A DNA stretch of 64,000 nucleotides from contig JADJYF010000008.1 of assembly GCA_016719885.1 (NCBI GenBank), positions 124,001 to 188,000 on the forward strand. Direction: 5' to 3'. How positions within the stretch are numbered: position 1 is the first letter of the stretch; the number at the start of each line of letters is the position of its first letter. The position numbers were made by a program, and so were the translations under genes. The stretch comes from Pseudomonadota bacterium (lineage in GTDB: Bacteria; Pseudomonadota; Gammaproteobacteria; Ga0077536). Of this stretch, positions 7,954 to 15,798 are shown piece after piece. Under the pieces are notes generated by a model. It made no database searches and had not been told where the DNA came from. It worked only from the letters and a program-made list of their open reading frames with translations.

Positions 7954-8301
7954 TCAGTGCGGGTGCAGGCCGTCCACCAGGCGCGAGAGCGCGTCGGTGT
8001 TGTAGATGCGCAGGCCAATGCCGTCGACGTCATGATCGGCGCTGTGGCCGACCCAGCACACTTCACCGTGCAGATCGATGTCGAGATCATCGACGCGGCA
8101 GCGCAGTTCGATGGCATCGCCGCGCATGAAGGACTCGGAGGGCGCCCAGCCGGGCTTCAGGAACACGCCATGGCTCGAGGTATCGAGCACTTCACCGTGG
8201 CGGGCGCGACGGCCATCGCTCCAGGCGGTGCCGACGTTGACGGCGCGGCGCGCCGCGAGGCGGCGCTCATTGACGGAAAGTTCACCATGCACGGATGCCA
8301 T
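7954..8301 (-). CDS. PilZ-domain protein
   Basis: The protein has 115 residues from the ATG at 8301, chosen because GGAGGGG sits seven bases upstream. A longer reading from 8421 lacks such a site. The PilZ cyclic-di-GMP-binding signature is present: an RRLAARRAV segment with the R-x3-R arginines, followed by DTSSHG (D-x-S-x2-G). It is a single-domain receptor likely to transmit cyclic-di-GMP levels to a partner. The output is unknown. Diguanylate cyclase and EAL/HD-GYP genes lie elsewhere in the window. Confidence 0.85.
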   Translation of the reverse strand: MASVHGELSVNERRLAARRAVNVGTAWSDGRRARHGEVLDTSSHGVFLKPGWAPSESFMRGDAIELRCRVDDLDIDLHGEVCWVGHSADHDVDGIGLRIYNTDALSRLVDGLHPH

Positions 8302-8370
8302 ATCCCCTCCAATGGATTGATTCACTGTCGGGGATATAGCGGCGCCGCGGACCTCGGCTTGACGATCACT

Positions 8371-8430
8371 GGCTGCGAATTCAATCGCAGGCCATGGACC
8401 ACGCGCCGTGCGCGAATGCAATCGCGCCGA
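8371..8430. repeat. Repeat family A, degenerate pair
   Basis: Two imperfect copies of the TGCGAAT-NN-ATCGCA core, CTGCGAATTCAATCGCAG and GTGCGCGAATGCAATCGCGC, lie back to back between the PilZ gene and the GlcG-like gene. They are more diverged than the other copies. Confidence 0.55.
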
Positions 8431-8448
8431 CGGCCGAGGGGCTGCGCT

Positions 8449-8892
8449 TTACTTCTTGGCGGCGAGCGGATTGACGAACTCGGTCTGGAAGCCGAGTTTG
8501 CGCATGCCGGCCAGGCAGGTTTCGCAGTCTTCCTCGATGGTGCCGCCGCTGGCGCCGATGCCGCCGATCACGTCGCCCGCCTCGTCGAAAATCGGGTAGC
8601 CGCCACCGACCATGCAGATGCGTTCATCGGTGTGCTGCAGACCGTAGCCGAATGCGCCCGGCAGCATGACATCGCGCACCATGTCGGTCGGACGCTGGAA
8701 GGCAACTGCCGTCCAGGCCTTCTTGACCGCGATCTCGATGTTGGCGATGCGGCCCTTCTCCGGGCGCAGCGCGCCGCGCAGGTTGCCGCCCATGTCCACC
8801 ACGCCGATCGACGACGGGCGTCCTTTCGATTGGGCGTAGGCAATGCCTTCCTTGAGCAATACGTCGAGTTCGGCCAGTGTCAGTTCGCGCAT
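8449..8892 (-). CDS. GlcG/HbpS-family protein
   Basis: The protein has 147 residues from the ATG at 8892, with GAGAGGAT upstream. It is a typical GlcG/HbpS (DUF336) single-domain protein: an N-terminal LTLAELDVLLKEGIAYAQ helix, then VVDMGGNLRGALRPEK, a central KKAWTAVAF helix and a glycine-rich GGGYPIFDEAGDVIGGIGASGG stretch. Family members bind heme or corrinoids, or accompany glycolate/propanediol pathways. Here the gene is alone and the ligand is unknown. Two Cys in CETCLAGM are not general family features. Confidence 0.85.
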   Translation of the reverse strand: MRELTLAELDVLLKEGIAYAQSKGRPSSIGVVDMGGNLRGALRPEKGRIANIEIAVKKAWTAVAFQRPTDMVRDVMLPGAFGYGLQHTDERICMVGGGYPIFDEAGDVIGGIGASGGTIEEDCETCLAGMRKLGFQTEFVNPLAAKK

Positions 8893-9049
8893 GGTTCTAA
8901 ATCCTCTCGTGAAATGCAGAATGCTGTTATCGGTCGCCACTGAGGGCTGGGGCGGTACCCTACTCCGAGTCACGACCCGACCGCCAGTACCGGCCGGTCA
9001 CTGTCAGGCCGATCATCGGCGATGCGTGTCGATTGGTTACACTCGCATC

Positions 9050-9883
9050 ATGCCTGCCATCGTGCTCGCCATGATTGTCGTGGCCCTGATTGCCGCGTTG
9101 TTCGTGCCCGCCGCCTTGCGTCGGCGGCGTCGTGCTCGCCATTTCGACGTGAAGCTGCCGGCCGAGTGGACGCGCCTGCTCGACTCGAACGTGCCGCTGT
9201 ACCGTCAACTACCGCCGGGTTTGCGTGCACAATTGCACGGCCACATGCAGGTTCTGCTGCGCGAGAAACAGTTCATCGGTTGCAATGGACTCGCGATCAG
9301 CGACGCCATGCGCGTCACCATCGCCGCCCAGGCCTGCCTGCTGCTGTTGAATCGCGAGACCGATTACTTTGGCGGCTTCAGCAGCATCCTCGTGTATCCG
9401 GAATCGTTCTTCGTGCCCGTGGTTCATCGCGACGGCGCGCTGGAAACCCACGAAGAACAATTGCGCAGCGGCGAATCCTGGCAGCGCGGACCGGTGGTCC
9501 TGTCGTGGACCGACGTCGTGCATGGCACGACCCTGGCGGGCGACGGCCACAATGTCGTGCTGCATGAGTTCGCGCACAAACTCGATGAAGAGAATGGCGA
9601 GATGGATGGCGTGCCGGCGCTGCCGGATGCCGACACCCAGCGCGCCTGGATCGACGTGCTGGGACGCGAATTCGACCTGTTGCGCCTGCGCGCGCGCAAT
9701 GTCACCGATGGCGTGCTCGATGATTACGGCGCGACGTCCGCGGCGGAATTCTTTGCCGTCGCGACCGAAGCGTTCTTTGAACGGGGCGCGGCGATGTCAG
9801 CCGCGCATCCGCGCCTCTACGAAACCCTGCGCGCCTATTACCAGGTCGACCCGGCGAGCTGGCTGCCACCGGCCGACGATTGA
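9050..9883 (+). CDS. mtfA: MtfA-family zinc metallopeptidase (M90)
   Basis: The protein has 277 residues from the ATG at 9050. An N-terminal hydrophobic helix (MPAIVLAMIVVALIAALF) followed by RRRRR predicts a membrane anchor with the catalytic part in the cytoplasm. The zinc site is HEFAHKLDEENG, with the usual distal AAEFFAVATEAFF segment supplying the third ligand. E. coli MtfA is an aminopeptidase linked to glucose uptake control through the Mlc repressor. That pathway is not visible here, so the symbol denotes the family only. It converges with a TetR gene across a possible terminator hairpin. Confidence 0.87.
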   Translation: MPAIVLAMIVVALIAALFVPAALRRRRRARHFDVKLPAEWTRLLDSNVPLYRQLPPGLRAQLHGHMQVLLREKQFIGCNGLAISDAMRVTIAAQACLLLLNRETDYFGGFSSILVYPESFFVPVVHRDGALETHEEQLRSGESWQRGPVVLSWTDVVHGTTLAGDGHNVVLHEFAHKLDEENGEMDGVPALPDADTQRAWIDVLGREFDLLRLRARNVTDGVLDDYGATSAAEFFAVATEAFFERGAAMSAAHPRLYETLRAYYQVDPASWLPPADD

Positions 9884-9908
9884 AGCGCGGCGGCGGGAGC
9901 CGGCTTCA
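9881..9908. terminator. Possible bidirectional terminator hairpin
   Basis: TGAAGC at 9881-9886 pairs with GCTTCA at 9903-9908 between the convergent mtfA-like and tetR-like genes, and overlaps the mtfA stop codon. No T-tract follows, so activity is uncertain. Confidence 0.35.
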
Positions 9909-10529
9909 GGCTTCCAGCGCCGCGCGCAGCGTCGTCATCATGACCTTGTCCACCGCTTCGCAATCGAATTTGCGATTGACGATGGAGCGATTGGTCAGAC
10001 CTTCGAAGATCGCCAGCACCACGTCGACGATTGCTTCGATGGAGGTGTCGTTGCGTACGCCGCGCGCCGCGCGGATGTAGCGCACCTGCTCGGTGACTGC
10101 GACCCGTATGGTTTCGTCGGCTTCGTATACCGCCGCCGCCACCGCGGTGTTGCGCGCGGTTTCGGCCAACACCTCCAGCCACAGTTCGACGAAGTCGACA
10201 CGCGTGCGTTCGCGTGCGGCGATGCGAGCTCGCTCGGCGATGAGCGGCACGACGTCGAGGTTGGTCGGATAGGGTTGTAGCAATTCGAGCCACCGCACCA
10301 CCATGCGCTCGACGATACCCCTGACGATGGCCTCCTTGTTGTCGAAGAAGTGGTATATGTGTCTGGGGCTCATGCCGGACAGCTTGGAAATGCGCGATAT
10401 GCTGGCGCCATGAAAACCTTCCCGGGCGAAGCATTGCGATGCGGCGTCGAGGATCTGTTCGCGTCTGCCCTTGGCACGTTGCGAGCGTCCCGACTCTCCC
10501 CCGGTGAACTTTTCGTCGGTCATAAACAT
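9906..10529 (-). CDS. TetR-family transcriptional regulator
   Basis: This 207-residue protein is preceded by AGGGGAG six bases before the ATG at 10529. The helix-turn-helix is near residues 25-70: GRREQILDAASQCFAREGF, ASISRISKLSGMSPRHIYHFF and DNKEAIV. The C-terminal ligand-binding domain (about 75-207) is helical and not specific enough to name a ligand. The next gene in either direction is not an obvious target. A tandem repeat upstream at 10651-10676 may be an autoregulatory operator. Confidence 0.88.
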   Translation of the reverse strand: MFMTDEKFTGGESGRSQRAKGRREQILDAASQCFAREGFHGASISRISKLSGMSPRHIYHFFDNKEAIVRGIVERMVVRWLELLQPYPTNLDVVPLIAERARIAARERTRVDFVELWLEVLAETARNTAVAAAVYEADETIRVAVTEQVRYIRAARGVRNDTSIEAIVDVVLAIFEGLTNRSIVNRKFDCEAVDKVMMTTLRAALEA

Positions 10530-11118
10530 CTCAACTCCCCTGAAGCGATGGGGCTAGTCCGAAATACTCCATTCGGGCTTCCCCTTTAGTTAGTTATTTT
10601 TTCGGAATAGTCATTCCAACCTTGACGGGCTGTCAACGCGAGGATAGATTGAACGAACATTCTAGAACGAACATTCAATCTAAGAACTGACCCGCTCAGG
10701 GCGGCGGCGAGCCGACACGGCCAGGCCCTGGAGCAGAATGGATGGGCGGCGAGTGGCCACAGGCGCCCCGCCCTCGTCGTAACGGAGACAGAAGACAGTC
10801 CAGCGAACCGATTTCGAACAGCCCGAGCCCGCCTGCCCCGGCGGCTCATACCGTTCTCCACCGAGGTACACGATGTAGGGCGACGAAGGCGTTATTTCAC
10901 GGCGTGGTTGCACCCCCTGCGACTACGACGGGCCTTCGAGTCCTGGAACCCCGTAACCCTCGCATTCAAGGTGCGGCCCGTGATTCTCACGCCGCACCTA
11001 TTTTTTTGCCCACGATTCGTGCTCGATCTGTCCGACGCGACTTTCACGGCCACTCATGCTGGGGCATGCTGGGTCGCACCCAGGCCAGGCACGCCGCCTC
11101 ACACCATCGGAGCACGTC
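10530..11118. other. 589-bp stretch without a recognisable gene
   Basis: The frames here give arginine- and proline-rich shadows with no family resemblance and no convincing ribosome-binding site. The left part is unusually AT-rich around 10585-10680 (TTAGTTAGTTATTTTTTCGG) and looks like a promoter region for the TetR gene. The right part leads into the Ddn-like gene. I see no tRNA or known riboswitch. Confidence 0.5.
10651..10676. promoter_or_regulatory. Candidate TetR operator: tandem 12-mer
   Basis: GAACGAACATTC occurs twice, at 10651-10662 and 10665-10676, spaced 14 bp and bracketed by ATTGAAC and TTCAAT. Two half-sites in AT-rich DNA about 120 bp upstream of the divergent TetR gene fit an operator, but binding is inferred. 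Confidence 0.45.
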
Positions 11119-11599
11119 ATGAGCGAGTTGGACATCAACGAGACTTTGCGCGACCTCGAGAGCGGTCGCCTGCCGGATTGGATCAGCGAGCATTTGAAGG
11201 TCTACCGCGAGAGCGGCGGGCGCGAAGGGCATATGTTCGACGCGCGCTTCGCCGGCGGCGGCGCGGCGGTGCCGACCCTGCTGCTCACCACCCGCGGTCG
11301 ACGCAGCGGCGAGCTACACACCATGCCGCTGATTTACGACGCGGTCGACCGGGCTTACGTGATCATCGGCTCCAAGGGCGGCGCGCCGACGCAACCCGCC
11401 TGGTATCACAACCTGTGCGCCGAGCCGCGCGTCGAACTGCAGGTAGGCCACCGAGATCTTCGCCGCCATGGCGCGCACCGCCGAGGGCGCCGAACGCGCG
11501 CGCCTGTGGCAACACATGGTGACGGTGTATCCACCCTTCGCCGATTACCAGGCCAAGACCGGGCGTGAAATCCCGGTGGTGGTGCTGGAGCGCGTCTAG
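11119..11599 (+). pseudogene. Deazaflavin-dependent nitroreductase (Ddn-like), one-base frameshift
   Basis: The first frame (MSELDINETLRDLESG...) shows the Ddn/F420H2-dependent reductase pattern: TTRGRRSGELHTMPLIY, GSKGGAPTQPAWYHNL, then PRVELQVG. It then loses resemblance. From about 11452 another frame continues the family: EIFAAMARTAEGAERARLW, MVTVYPPFADYQAKTGREIP, VVVLERV and a TAG at 11597-11599. The full span is 481 bases, which is 160 codons plus one base. Removing one base near 11449-11452 restores a normal-length protein. This is either a sequencing error or a recent frameshift. The TAG overlaps the stop of the convergent PEP-CTERM gene (CTAG). Confidence 0.82.
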
Positions 11600-12414
11600 C
11601 GACGGCGACGCAGCCTGGCCAGCAGGGCGAGCGCCGATCCCAGCATCGCCAGGGACGGCGGTACGGGCACCGGGGTGGTGCCGAAATTGCCGGACGTGCT
11701 CTCGATCACGACATCGGGGATCACGTCGCCGGCCAGCGTGGTGACGATGATGTTGATGATCGCCGTGTGACTGAAATCGGCCAGCACATGGGCGCCCGCA
11801 TCGACGCGCGAGACGAAGAAGAACAACGACGAACTCAGGTCGAACTGCGCGTCGCCCGTGAACTGGAACGAGATCGGCAGCTTGAAATCGACCACCGTCT
11901 GATCGGTATTGAAGGTCGCGAACTTGTTGGCGCTGAGTTTATTCAGCGGAGTGATGGAAAACTGCGCGTTGACCACGCCGTCGGTGCCGCTCACTTCCAA
12001 CAGACCGTCGATATCCATCTCGGCCGTGACGATGTAGGGATCGGGAGATGGCGCCACGATGTTGATGGTGTCGCGCAAGGTCGCGTTGACGCGCATCAAG
12101 GGCACCTCGCCGCCGAAGGGCCCGCGCAAGGTATCACCGCTGGTATTGGTGATGGCGCCGAAAATGGCGAGCTTCGGCACACCGATATCGGCAAGCGCGG
12201 AATACGACCATACGCCCGGCAGTTCGTCGGCTACCGACACCGAGGTGCGGGCGAGCGGCGCGCCCGACTCCGCGTCGGACTCCAAGGAGCCTGACGGCGG
12301 CGCGATCTCCTTGCTGGCGCTGCCATTGACGATGATCGCTGGCGCCGCCTGCGCTTGCAACGAAAGCGCGATGGCCGCCAGGCCTGAACAGACGATGAGA
12401 CGAATATAGTTCAC
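11596..12414 (-). CDS. PEP-CTERM sorted secreted protein
   Basis: The protein has 272 residues from a GTG at 12414, chosen because AAGGAAGGG lies seven bases upstream. A start at 12462 would place 16 charged residues before the signal peptide. The signal peptide is IRLIVCSGLAAIALSLQAQA. The mature part is a beta-rich domain of no known family, with many Thr, Ser and Asp. The C terminus is the classical PEP-CTERM tail VPVPPSLAMLGSALALLARL followed by arginines. It is probably exported and processed by an exosortase, and linked to biofilm matrix or outer-surface display. No exosortase gene is in the window. Confidence 0.82.
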   Translation of the reverse strand: MNYIRLIVCSGLAAIALSLQAQAAPAIIVNGSASKEIAPPSGSLESDAESGAPLARTSVSVADELPGVWSYSALADIGVPKLAIFGAITNTSGDTLRGPFGGEVPLMRVNATLRDTINIVAPSPDPYIVTAEMDIDGLLEVSGTDGVVNAQFSITPLNKLSANKFATFNTDQTVVDFKLPISFQFTGDAQFDLSSSLFFFVSRVDAGAHVLADFSHTAIINIIVTTLAGDVIPDVVIESTSGNFGTTPVPVPPSLAMLGSALALLARLRRRR

Positions 12415-12705
12415 GACGGAGCCCTTCCTTTTTCTCTGGTGTCGAGATGTCGCCAGCGACACGCGGTCCTGGCGTGCTTAACGATATGCGCCTACATGAA
12501 GCGCCAGAAGCGGCGCGCGGGTCAATCGAGGCGCACCGGAAAATGCGTGATGCAGGTCCGCTTCCGATATACGAAGCACGACCATTACCGCAATTCGAAG
12601 ACCGCGTGAGCCGCCTGTGGTGGAAGCTTGGTGCGCGCTGGCGCGCGCAGTGGCGCACCCGCCTGCGACACGTTCCCAGGCCTGAGTGAGCGAATGAATT
12701 CGCCG
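12415..12705. other. 291-bp intergenic region
   Basis: This stretch lies between the PEP-CTERM gene start and the accC end. It holds the PEP-CTERM ribosome-binding site at its left edge and a repeat A unit at its right edge. No supported gene was seen on either strand. Confidence 0.5.
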
Positions 12706-12710
12706 CTACT
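12686..12710. repeat. Repeat family A unit at accC stop
   Basis: A diverged palindrome, GTGAGCGAATGAATTCGCCGC, abuts the accC gene. Its edge supplies the accC stop codon (CAG-TAG on the minus strand). Confidence 0.65.
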
Positions 12711-14079
12711 GCGTCTTTGTCGGCGGAGGGAAGGCGGTGCCTAGCCAGCCTTCGAGGAAGCGTGTATCGATGTTGCCGGCCGCGACTTCGGCATCCGCGG
12801 CCAGCGCCGCATGCAGCGCGATGGTGGTCGGCACGCCTTCGATCGCGAGCGTCGTCAGCACTTCGCGCAGACGCGCGAGACAGGCCTCGCGATCGGCGCC
12901 GTGCACGATGAGCTTGCCCAGCAGGGAATCGTAGAAAGGCGGCACGGTGTAGCCTTCGAACAGCATCGAATCAAAGCGCACGTGCGGCGCCCGCGGTACG
13001 ACGAGGCTCTTGATGGTGCCCGGTCCGGGCATGAAGTTGCGCGCCGGATCCTCGGCATTGATGCGGCATTCGATGGCGTGGCCTTCAATCACCACGTCGT
13101 CCTGCTCGATGGATAGGCGCTCGCCGCCGGCGATGCGGATCATTTCGGCGACGAGATCGAGGCCGGTGATCATTTCCGTCACCGGGTGTTCGACCTGGAT
13201 GCGGGTGTTGACCTCGATGAAATAGAACTCGGTGGAGGCGCGGTCATAGAGGAACTCGACCGTGCCCGCGCCCTTGTAAGCGACGCGCGCGGCGAGCTTG
13301 ACCGCCGCCGTGCACATGCGCGCGCGCACTTCGCTCGGCAGATCGAAAGCCGGCGCTTCTTCCCACACTTTCTGACGGCGACGCTGCAGCGAACACTCGC
13401 GCTCGAAACAATGCACGAAGCGCTGACCGTCGCCGAGGATCTGCACTTCGACATGGCGCGCGCTTTCGATCATCTTCTCGACGTACAGGCCACCGTCACC
13501 GAAAGCGGCGGTAGCCTCGGCGGCCGCCTGGGGAAACTGCCGCGCGAATTCCTCCGCGCCATGCACCACGCGTATACCGCGACCGCCGCCGCCGGCCGCC
13601 GCCTTGATCATCACCGGATAGCCGATGCGATGCGCAAGCGCCAACCCGGCCTCGACGTCGGCGAGGCGCGCGGTGCTGCCGGGCACGGTCGGCACACCGG
13701 CTTCGGCCGCTAACTGGCGCGCCGCGACCTTGTCGCCCAGCAAGCGAATGGCGTCGCCATCGGGGCCGATGAAGGCCAGCCCGGCGGCGGCCACGGCATC
13801 GGCGAAGTCGGCGTTTTCGGCCAGGAATCCGTAGCCGGGGTGCACCGCATCGGCGCCGCTGGCGCGCGCCGCGTCGATGATGGCGTCGATACGCAGGTAG
13901 GATTTGGCGGCCGGCGCCGGCCCGATCTCGATGGCCTGGTCGGCCAGGCGCACCGCCAGCGAGTCCTTGTCGGCGACGCTGTGCACCTGCACGGTTTCCA
14001 CACCCAGCGCGCGGCAGGCGCGATTGATGCGCACGGCTATCTCGCCGCGGTTGGCGATCAGTACACGACGAATGTTCAC
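12706..14079 (-). CDS. accC: Biotin carboxylase (acetyl-CoA carboxylase-type)
   Basis: This 457-residue protein is full length for AccC. It uses ATP and bicarbonate to carboxylate biotin on the carrier protein. Motifs in order are RRVLIANRGEIAVR (N-terminal biotin carboxylase fold), HPGYGFLAEN, KAAAGGGGRGIRVV (ATP-grasp glycine loop), VEKMIESARHVEVQ, FIEVNTRIQVEHPVTEM with the catalytic Arg and Glu, and GHAIECRINAEDP. The start overlaps the end of the carrier gene by four bases (ATGA). No carboxyltransferase gene is nearby, so the pair must act with AccA/AccD or another transferase elsewhere. Its stop codon coincides with a repeat A element. Confidence 0.93.
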   Translation of the reverse strand: MNIRRVLIANRGEIAVRINRACRALGVETVQVHSVADKDSLAVRLADQAIEIGPAPAAKSYLRIDAIIDAARASGADAVHPGYGFLAENADFADAVAAAGLAFIGPDGDAIRLLGDKVAARQLAAEAGVPTVPGSTARLADVEAGLALAHRIGYPVMIKAAAGGGGRGIRVVHGAEEFARQFPQAAAEATAAFGDGGLYVEKMIESARHVEVQILGDGQRFVHCFERECSLQRRRQKVWEEAPAFDLPSEVRARMCTAAVKLAARVAYKGAGTVEFLYDRASTEFYFIEVNTRIQVEHPVTEMITGLDLVAEMIRIAGGERLSIEQDDVVIEGHAIECRINAEDPARNFMPGPGTIKSLVVPRAPHVRFDSMLFEGYTVPPFYDSLLGKLIVHGADREACLARLREVLTTLAIEGVPTTIALHAALAADAEVAAGNIDTRFLEGWLGTAFPPPTKTQ

Positions 14080-14318
14080 TCGCTGATCTCGGCCAGCACT
14101 TGCTCGGCGTCGATAGCTTCGCCGTCTTCGACCAGGAAGGTGATGGCGCCGCCGGCATGCTCGGCGGTCACTTCCTGGAAATTCTTCATGACCTCGACCA
14201 GGCCCAGCACGTCCCCGACCGCGACCTCCGCCCCGTCTTCCTTGAACGGCGGCGCATCCGGCGCGGGCCGTCGATAGAAAGTGCCCGGAAGAGGCGACAG
14301 GACCTCACGTTTGCTCAT
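14076..14318 (-). CDS. Short biotin carboxyl carrier protein
   Basis: This 80-residue protein is one biotinyl domain. The biotin-accepting Lys45 sits in VEVMKNFQEV (the usual motif is A/V-M-K-M/L). The common AccB N-terminal Ala/Pro-rich linker is missing, so this is the compact type found beside a dedicated AccC. SPLPGTFYRRPAPDAPPF at the N terminus is conserved in AccB. The gene is translationally coupled to accC. It could serve acetyl-CoA carboxylase or a different biotin-dependent carboxylase. Confidence 0.88.
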   Translation of the reverse strand: MSKREVLSPLPGTFYRRPAPDAPPFKEDGAEVAVGDVLGLVEVMKNFQEVTAEHAGGAITFLVEDGEAIDAEQVLAEISE

Positions 14319-14476
14319 GCTTTCCTCCTGGTCTCGAGTCAGTCTTGCGCTCGATGGCGCGCCGCGATTATGGCATTTTCGCGCGCCGGCGCGCCCCGCC
14401 CGCGCATGGCGCCAAGGCGTTACACTGCGGCGGAAATTCGCCGACCTCAGCCTCGATGCAACCCTGGAGACCCGTC

Positions 14477-15277
14477 ATGCGTTCGCTGTTGCCGCTACTC
14501 ACCGCGTTCACGCTTGCGCTCGTGATGCCGCTCGCCCCGGCCCGCGCCGACGGCAGCCTGGCCGATGCCTACGCGATCATCGCCGGCAAGAAACGCGTCG
14601 AACTCACCCATGCCTTCGGCCCCGATACGCCGGTGTGGCGTGGTTTCGGCCAGGCCGCGATGGGCGCGGCGGCCGATCCCGACACCCATCGGCCCTACAC
14701 CATCGCCGAACACGGCTTTCGCACCACTTTCTACGCGATGGTCGGCCAGTACGGCACGCACATCGATCCGCCGGCGCACTTCGATGAGAAGGGCCAGACC
14801 ATGGACGACATTCCGCTCGAGGAGATGTTGTTGCCGCTGGTGGTGTTCGACATCACGCCGCTGCTGGCCAAGGATCCCAATCACGCCCTCGGCGTGGCCG
14901 ACATCGAGGCCTGGGAAAAAGTCCATGGCACGGTGCCCAGGGGCACCTTCGCGGCGCTGCGCACCGACATGAGCCGCGACTTCGACAGCGCGCCGGAACG
15001 ATTCAAACGTGCGCCCTTTCCCGGCTGGTCACGAGCGGCGGTGCAGTTCCTCGTCGAGCAACGCGGCGTCGTCGCCATCGGCCACGAGTCACTCGATACC
15101 GATGCCAGCGACGACTTCGCCGCCGAGGCATGGCTGTTGAAGCACGGTCGTTGGCAGATCGAAGCGATGGCGAACCTCGACCAGGTGCCGGCCACGGGCG
15201 CCTTGATCGCCGTGAGCTGGCCCAAGGTCAAACGCGGTTTCGGATTCCCGGCGCGGGCCTACGCGATTCTGCCTTGA
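14477..15277 (+). CDS. Exported cyclase-family (kynurenine formamidase-like) hydrolase
   Basis: The protein has 266 residues from the ATG at 14477, with GGAG seven bases upstream, and opens with the signal peptide MRSLLPLLTAFTLALVMPLA. The core is the cyclase/KynB-like fold (PF04199 family). The metal motif is GQYGTHIDPPAHFDEKG (H-x3-D-x3-H), with a further GHESLDTDAS segment near the C terminus. Family members hydrolyse N-formylkynurenine, isatin or lactams. Export argues against kynurenine metabolism. The substrate is unknown. Confidence 0.82.
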   Translation: MRSLLPLLTAFTLALVMPLAPARADGSLADAYAIIAGKKRVELTHAFGPDTPVWRGFGQAAMGAAADPDTHRPYTIAEHGFRTTFYAMVGQYGTHIDPPAHFDEKGQTMDDIPLEEMLLPLVVFDITPLLAKDPNHALGVADIEAWEKVHGTVPRGTFAALRTDMSRDFDSAPERFKRAPFPGWSRAAVQFLVEQRGVVAIGHESLDTDASDDFAAEAWLLKHGRWQIEAMANLDQVPATGALIAVSWPKVKRGFGFPARAYAILP

Positions 15278-15319
15278 ACCTGGCGTAGGCTGACGCTCTC
15301 AAGCAAGCGGACACCTGCC

Positions 15320-15640
15320 ATGCCCATCACCTTCAAGAGCAAGTATTCGCCTGACGTGCTGATGCTCGAAGCGGTCGCGCGCGAACTCATCCATCTCATG
15401 GGTCACAGCGGCACGGTACCCGGCTCGCTCGCGGCAGAGGACATTCCCGCCGCGCTGGCGAGGCTGGAAAGCGCCCTCGACGACGGCGCGGGTCGCGCCC
15501 TCGACGCCGATACGCGCCGCGCGGACGATGACGAGGACAAGCGCGACCGAGCGGTCAGCGCCGCGCACCGCGCCGGTCCCCTGCTGGCCATGTTGAAGAC
15601 CGCGTACAAAGAACACGAGCACGTGATCTGGGAACACTGA
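15320..15640 (+). CDS. DUF1840 protein
   Basis: This 106-residue protein has the full DUF1840 pattern: MPITFKSKYSPDVLMLEAVA, a middle LAAEDIPAALARLESAL, a charged linker and a C-terminal LLAMLKTAYKEHEHVIWE. The family is small, soluble and of unknown function, and is known mainly from beta- and gammaproteobacteria. Its stop codon directly touches the 145-bp inverted-repeat element. Confidence 0.85.
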   Translation: MPITFKSKYSPDVLMLEAVARELIHLMGHSGTVPGSLAAEDIPAALARLESALDDGAGRALDADTRRADDDEDKRDRAVSAAHRAGPLLAMLKTAYKEHEHVIWEH

Positions 15641-15785
15641 AGGAAGCTCTGATTAAGCAACAAAGCTGCTCGGGCGCGGTGTCGCGTGCTCGCTCGCTCC
15701 TCGCCTATCTATCTGATATGTCTCGTCACTCGCTGCGCGGCTCCTAGCGCGCGAGCATGCTCGCTACGCTTGATCAGAGCTTCCT
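15641..15785. mobile_element. 145-bp MITE-like element (family C)
   Basis: The ends are 18-bp inverted repeats, AGGAAGCTCTGATTAAGC at 15641-15658 and GCTTGATCAGAGCTTCCT at 15768-15785, with one mismatch. The interior has no gene but holds smaller inverted stretches (TGCTCGCTCG... and ...CGAGCATGCTCG). It inserts exactly between the DUF1840 stop codon and the end of the convergent partner gene. A clear target duplication is not visible. Size and structure fit a miniature inverted-repeat element or a large bidirectional terminator. Confidence 0.68.
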
Positions 15786-15798
15786 GAAGATTTGCGTG

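Noticed and set aside
10850..11000. Possible tRNA-like segment around CCTTCGAGTCCTGG
   Set aside because: No acceptor stem, anticodon arm or full T-arm could be folded.
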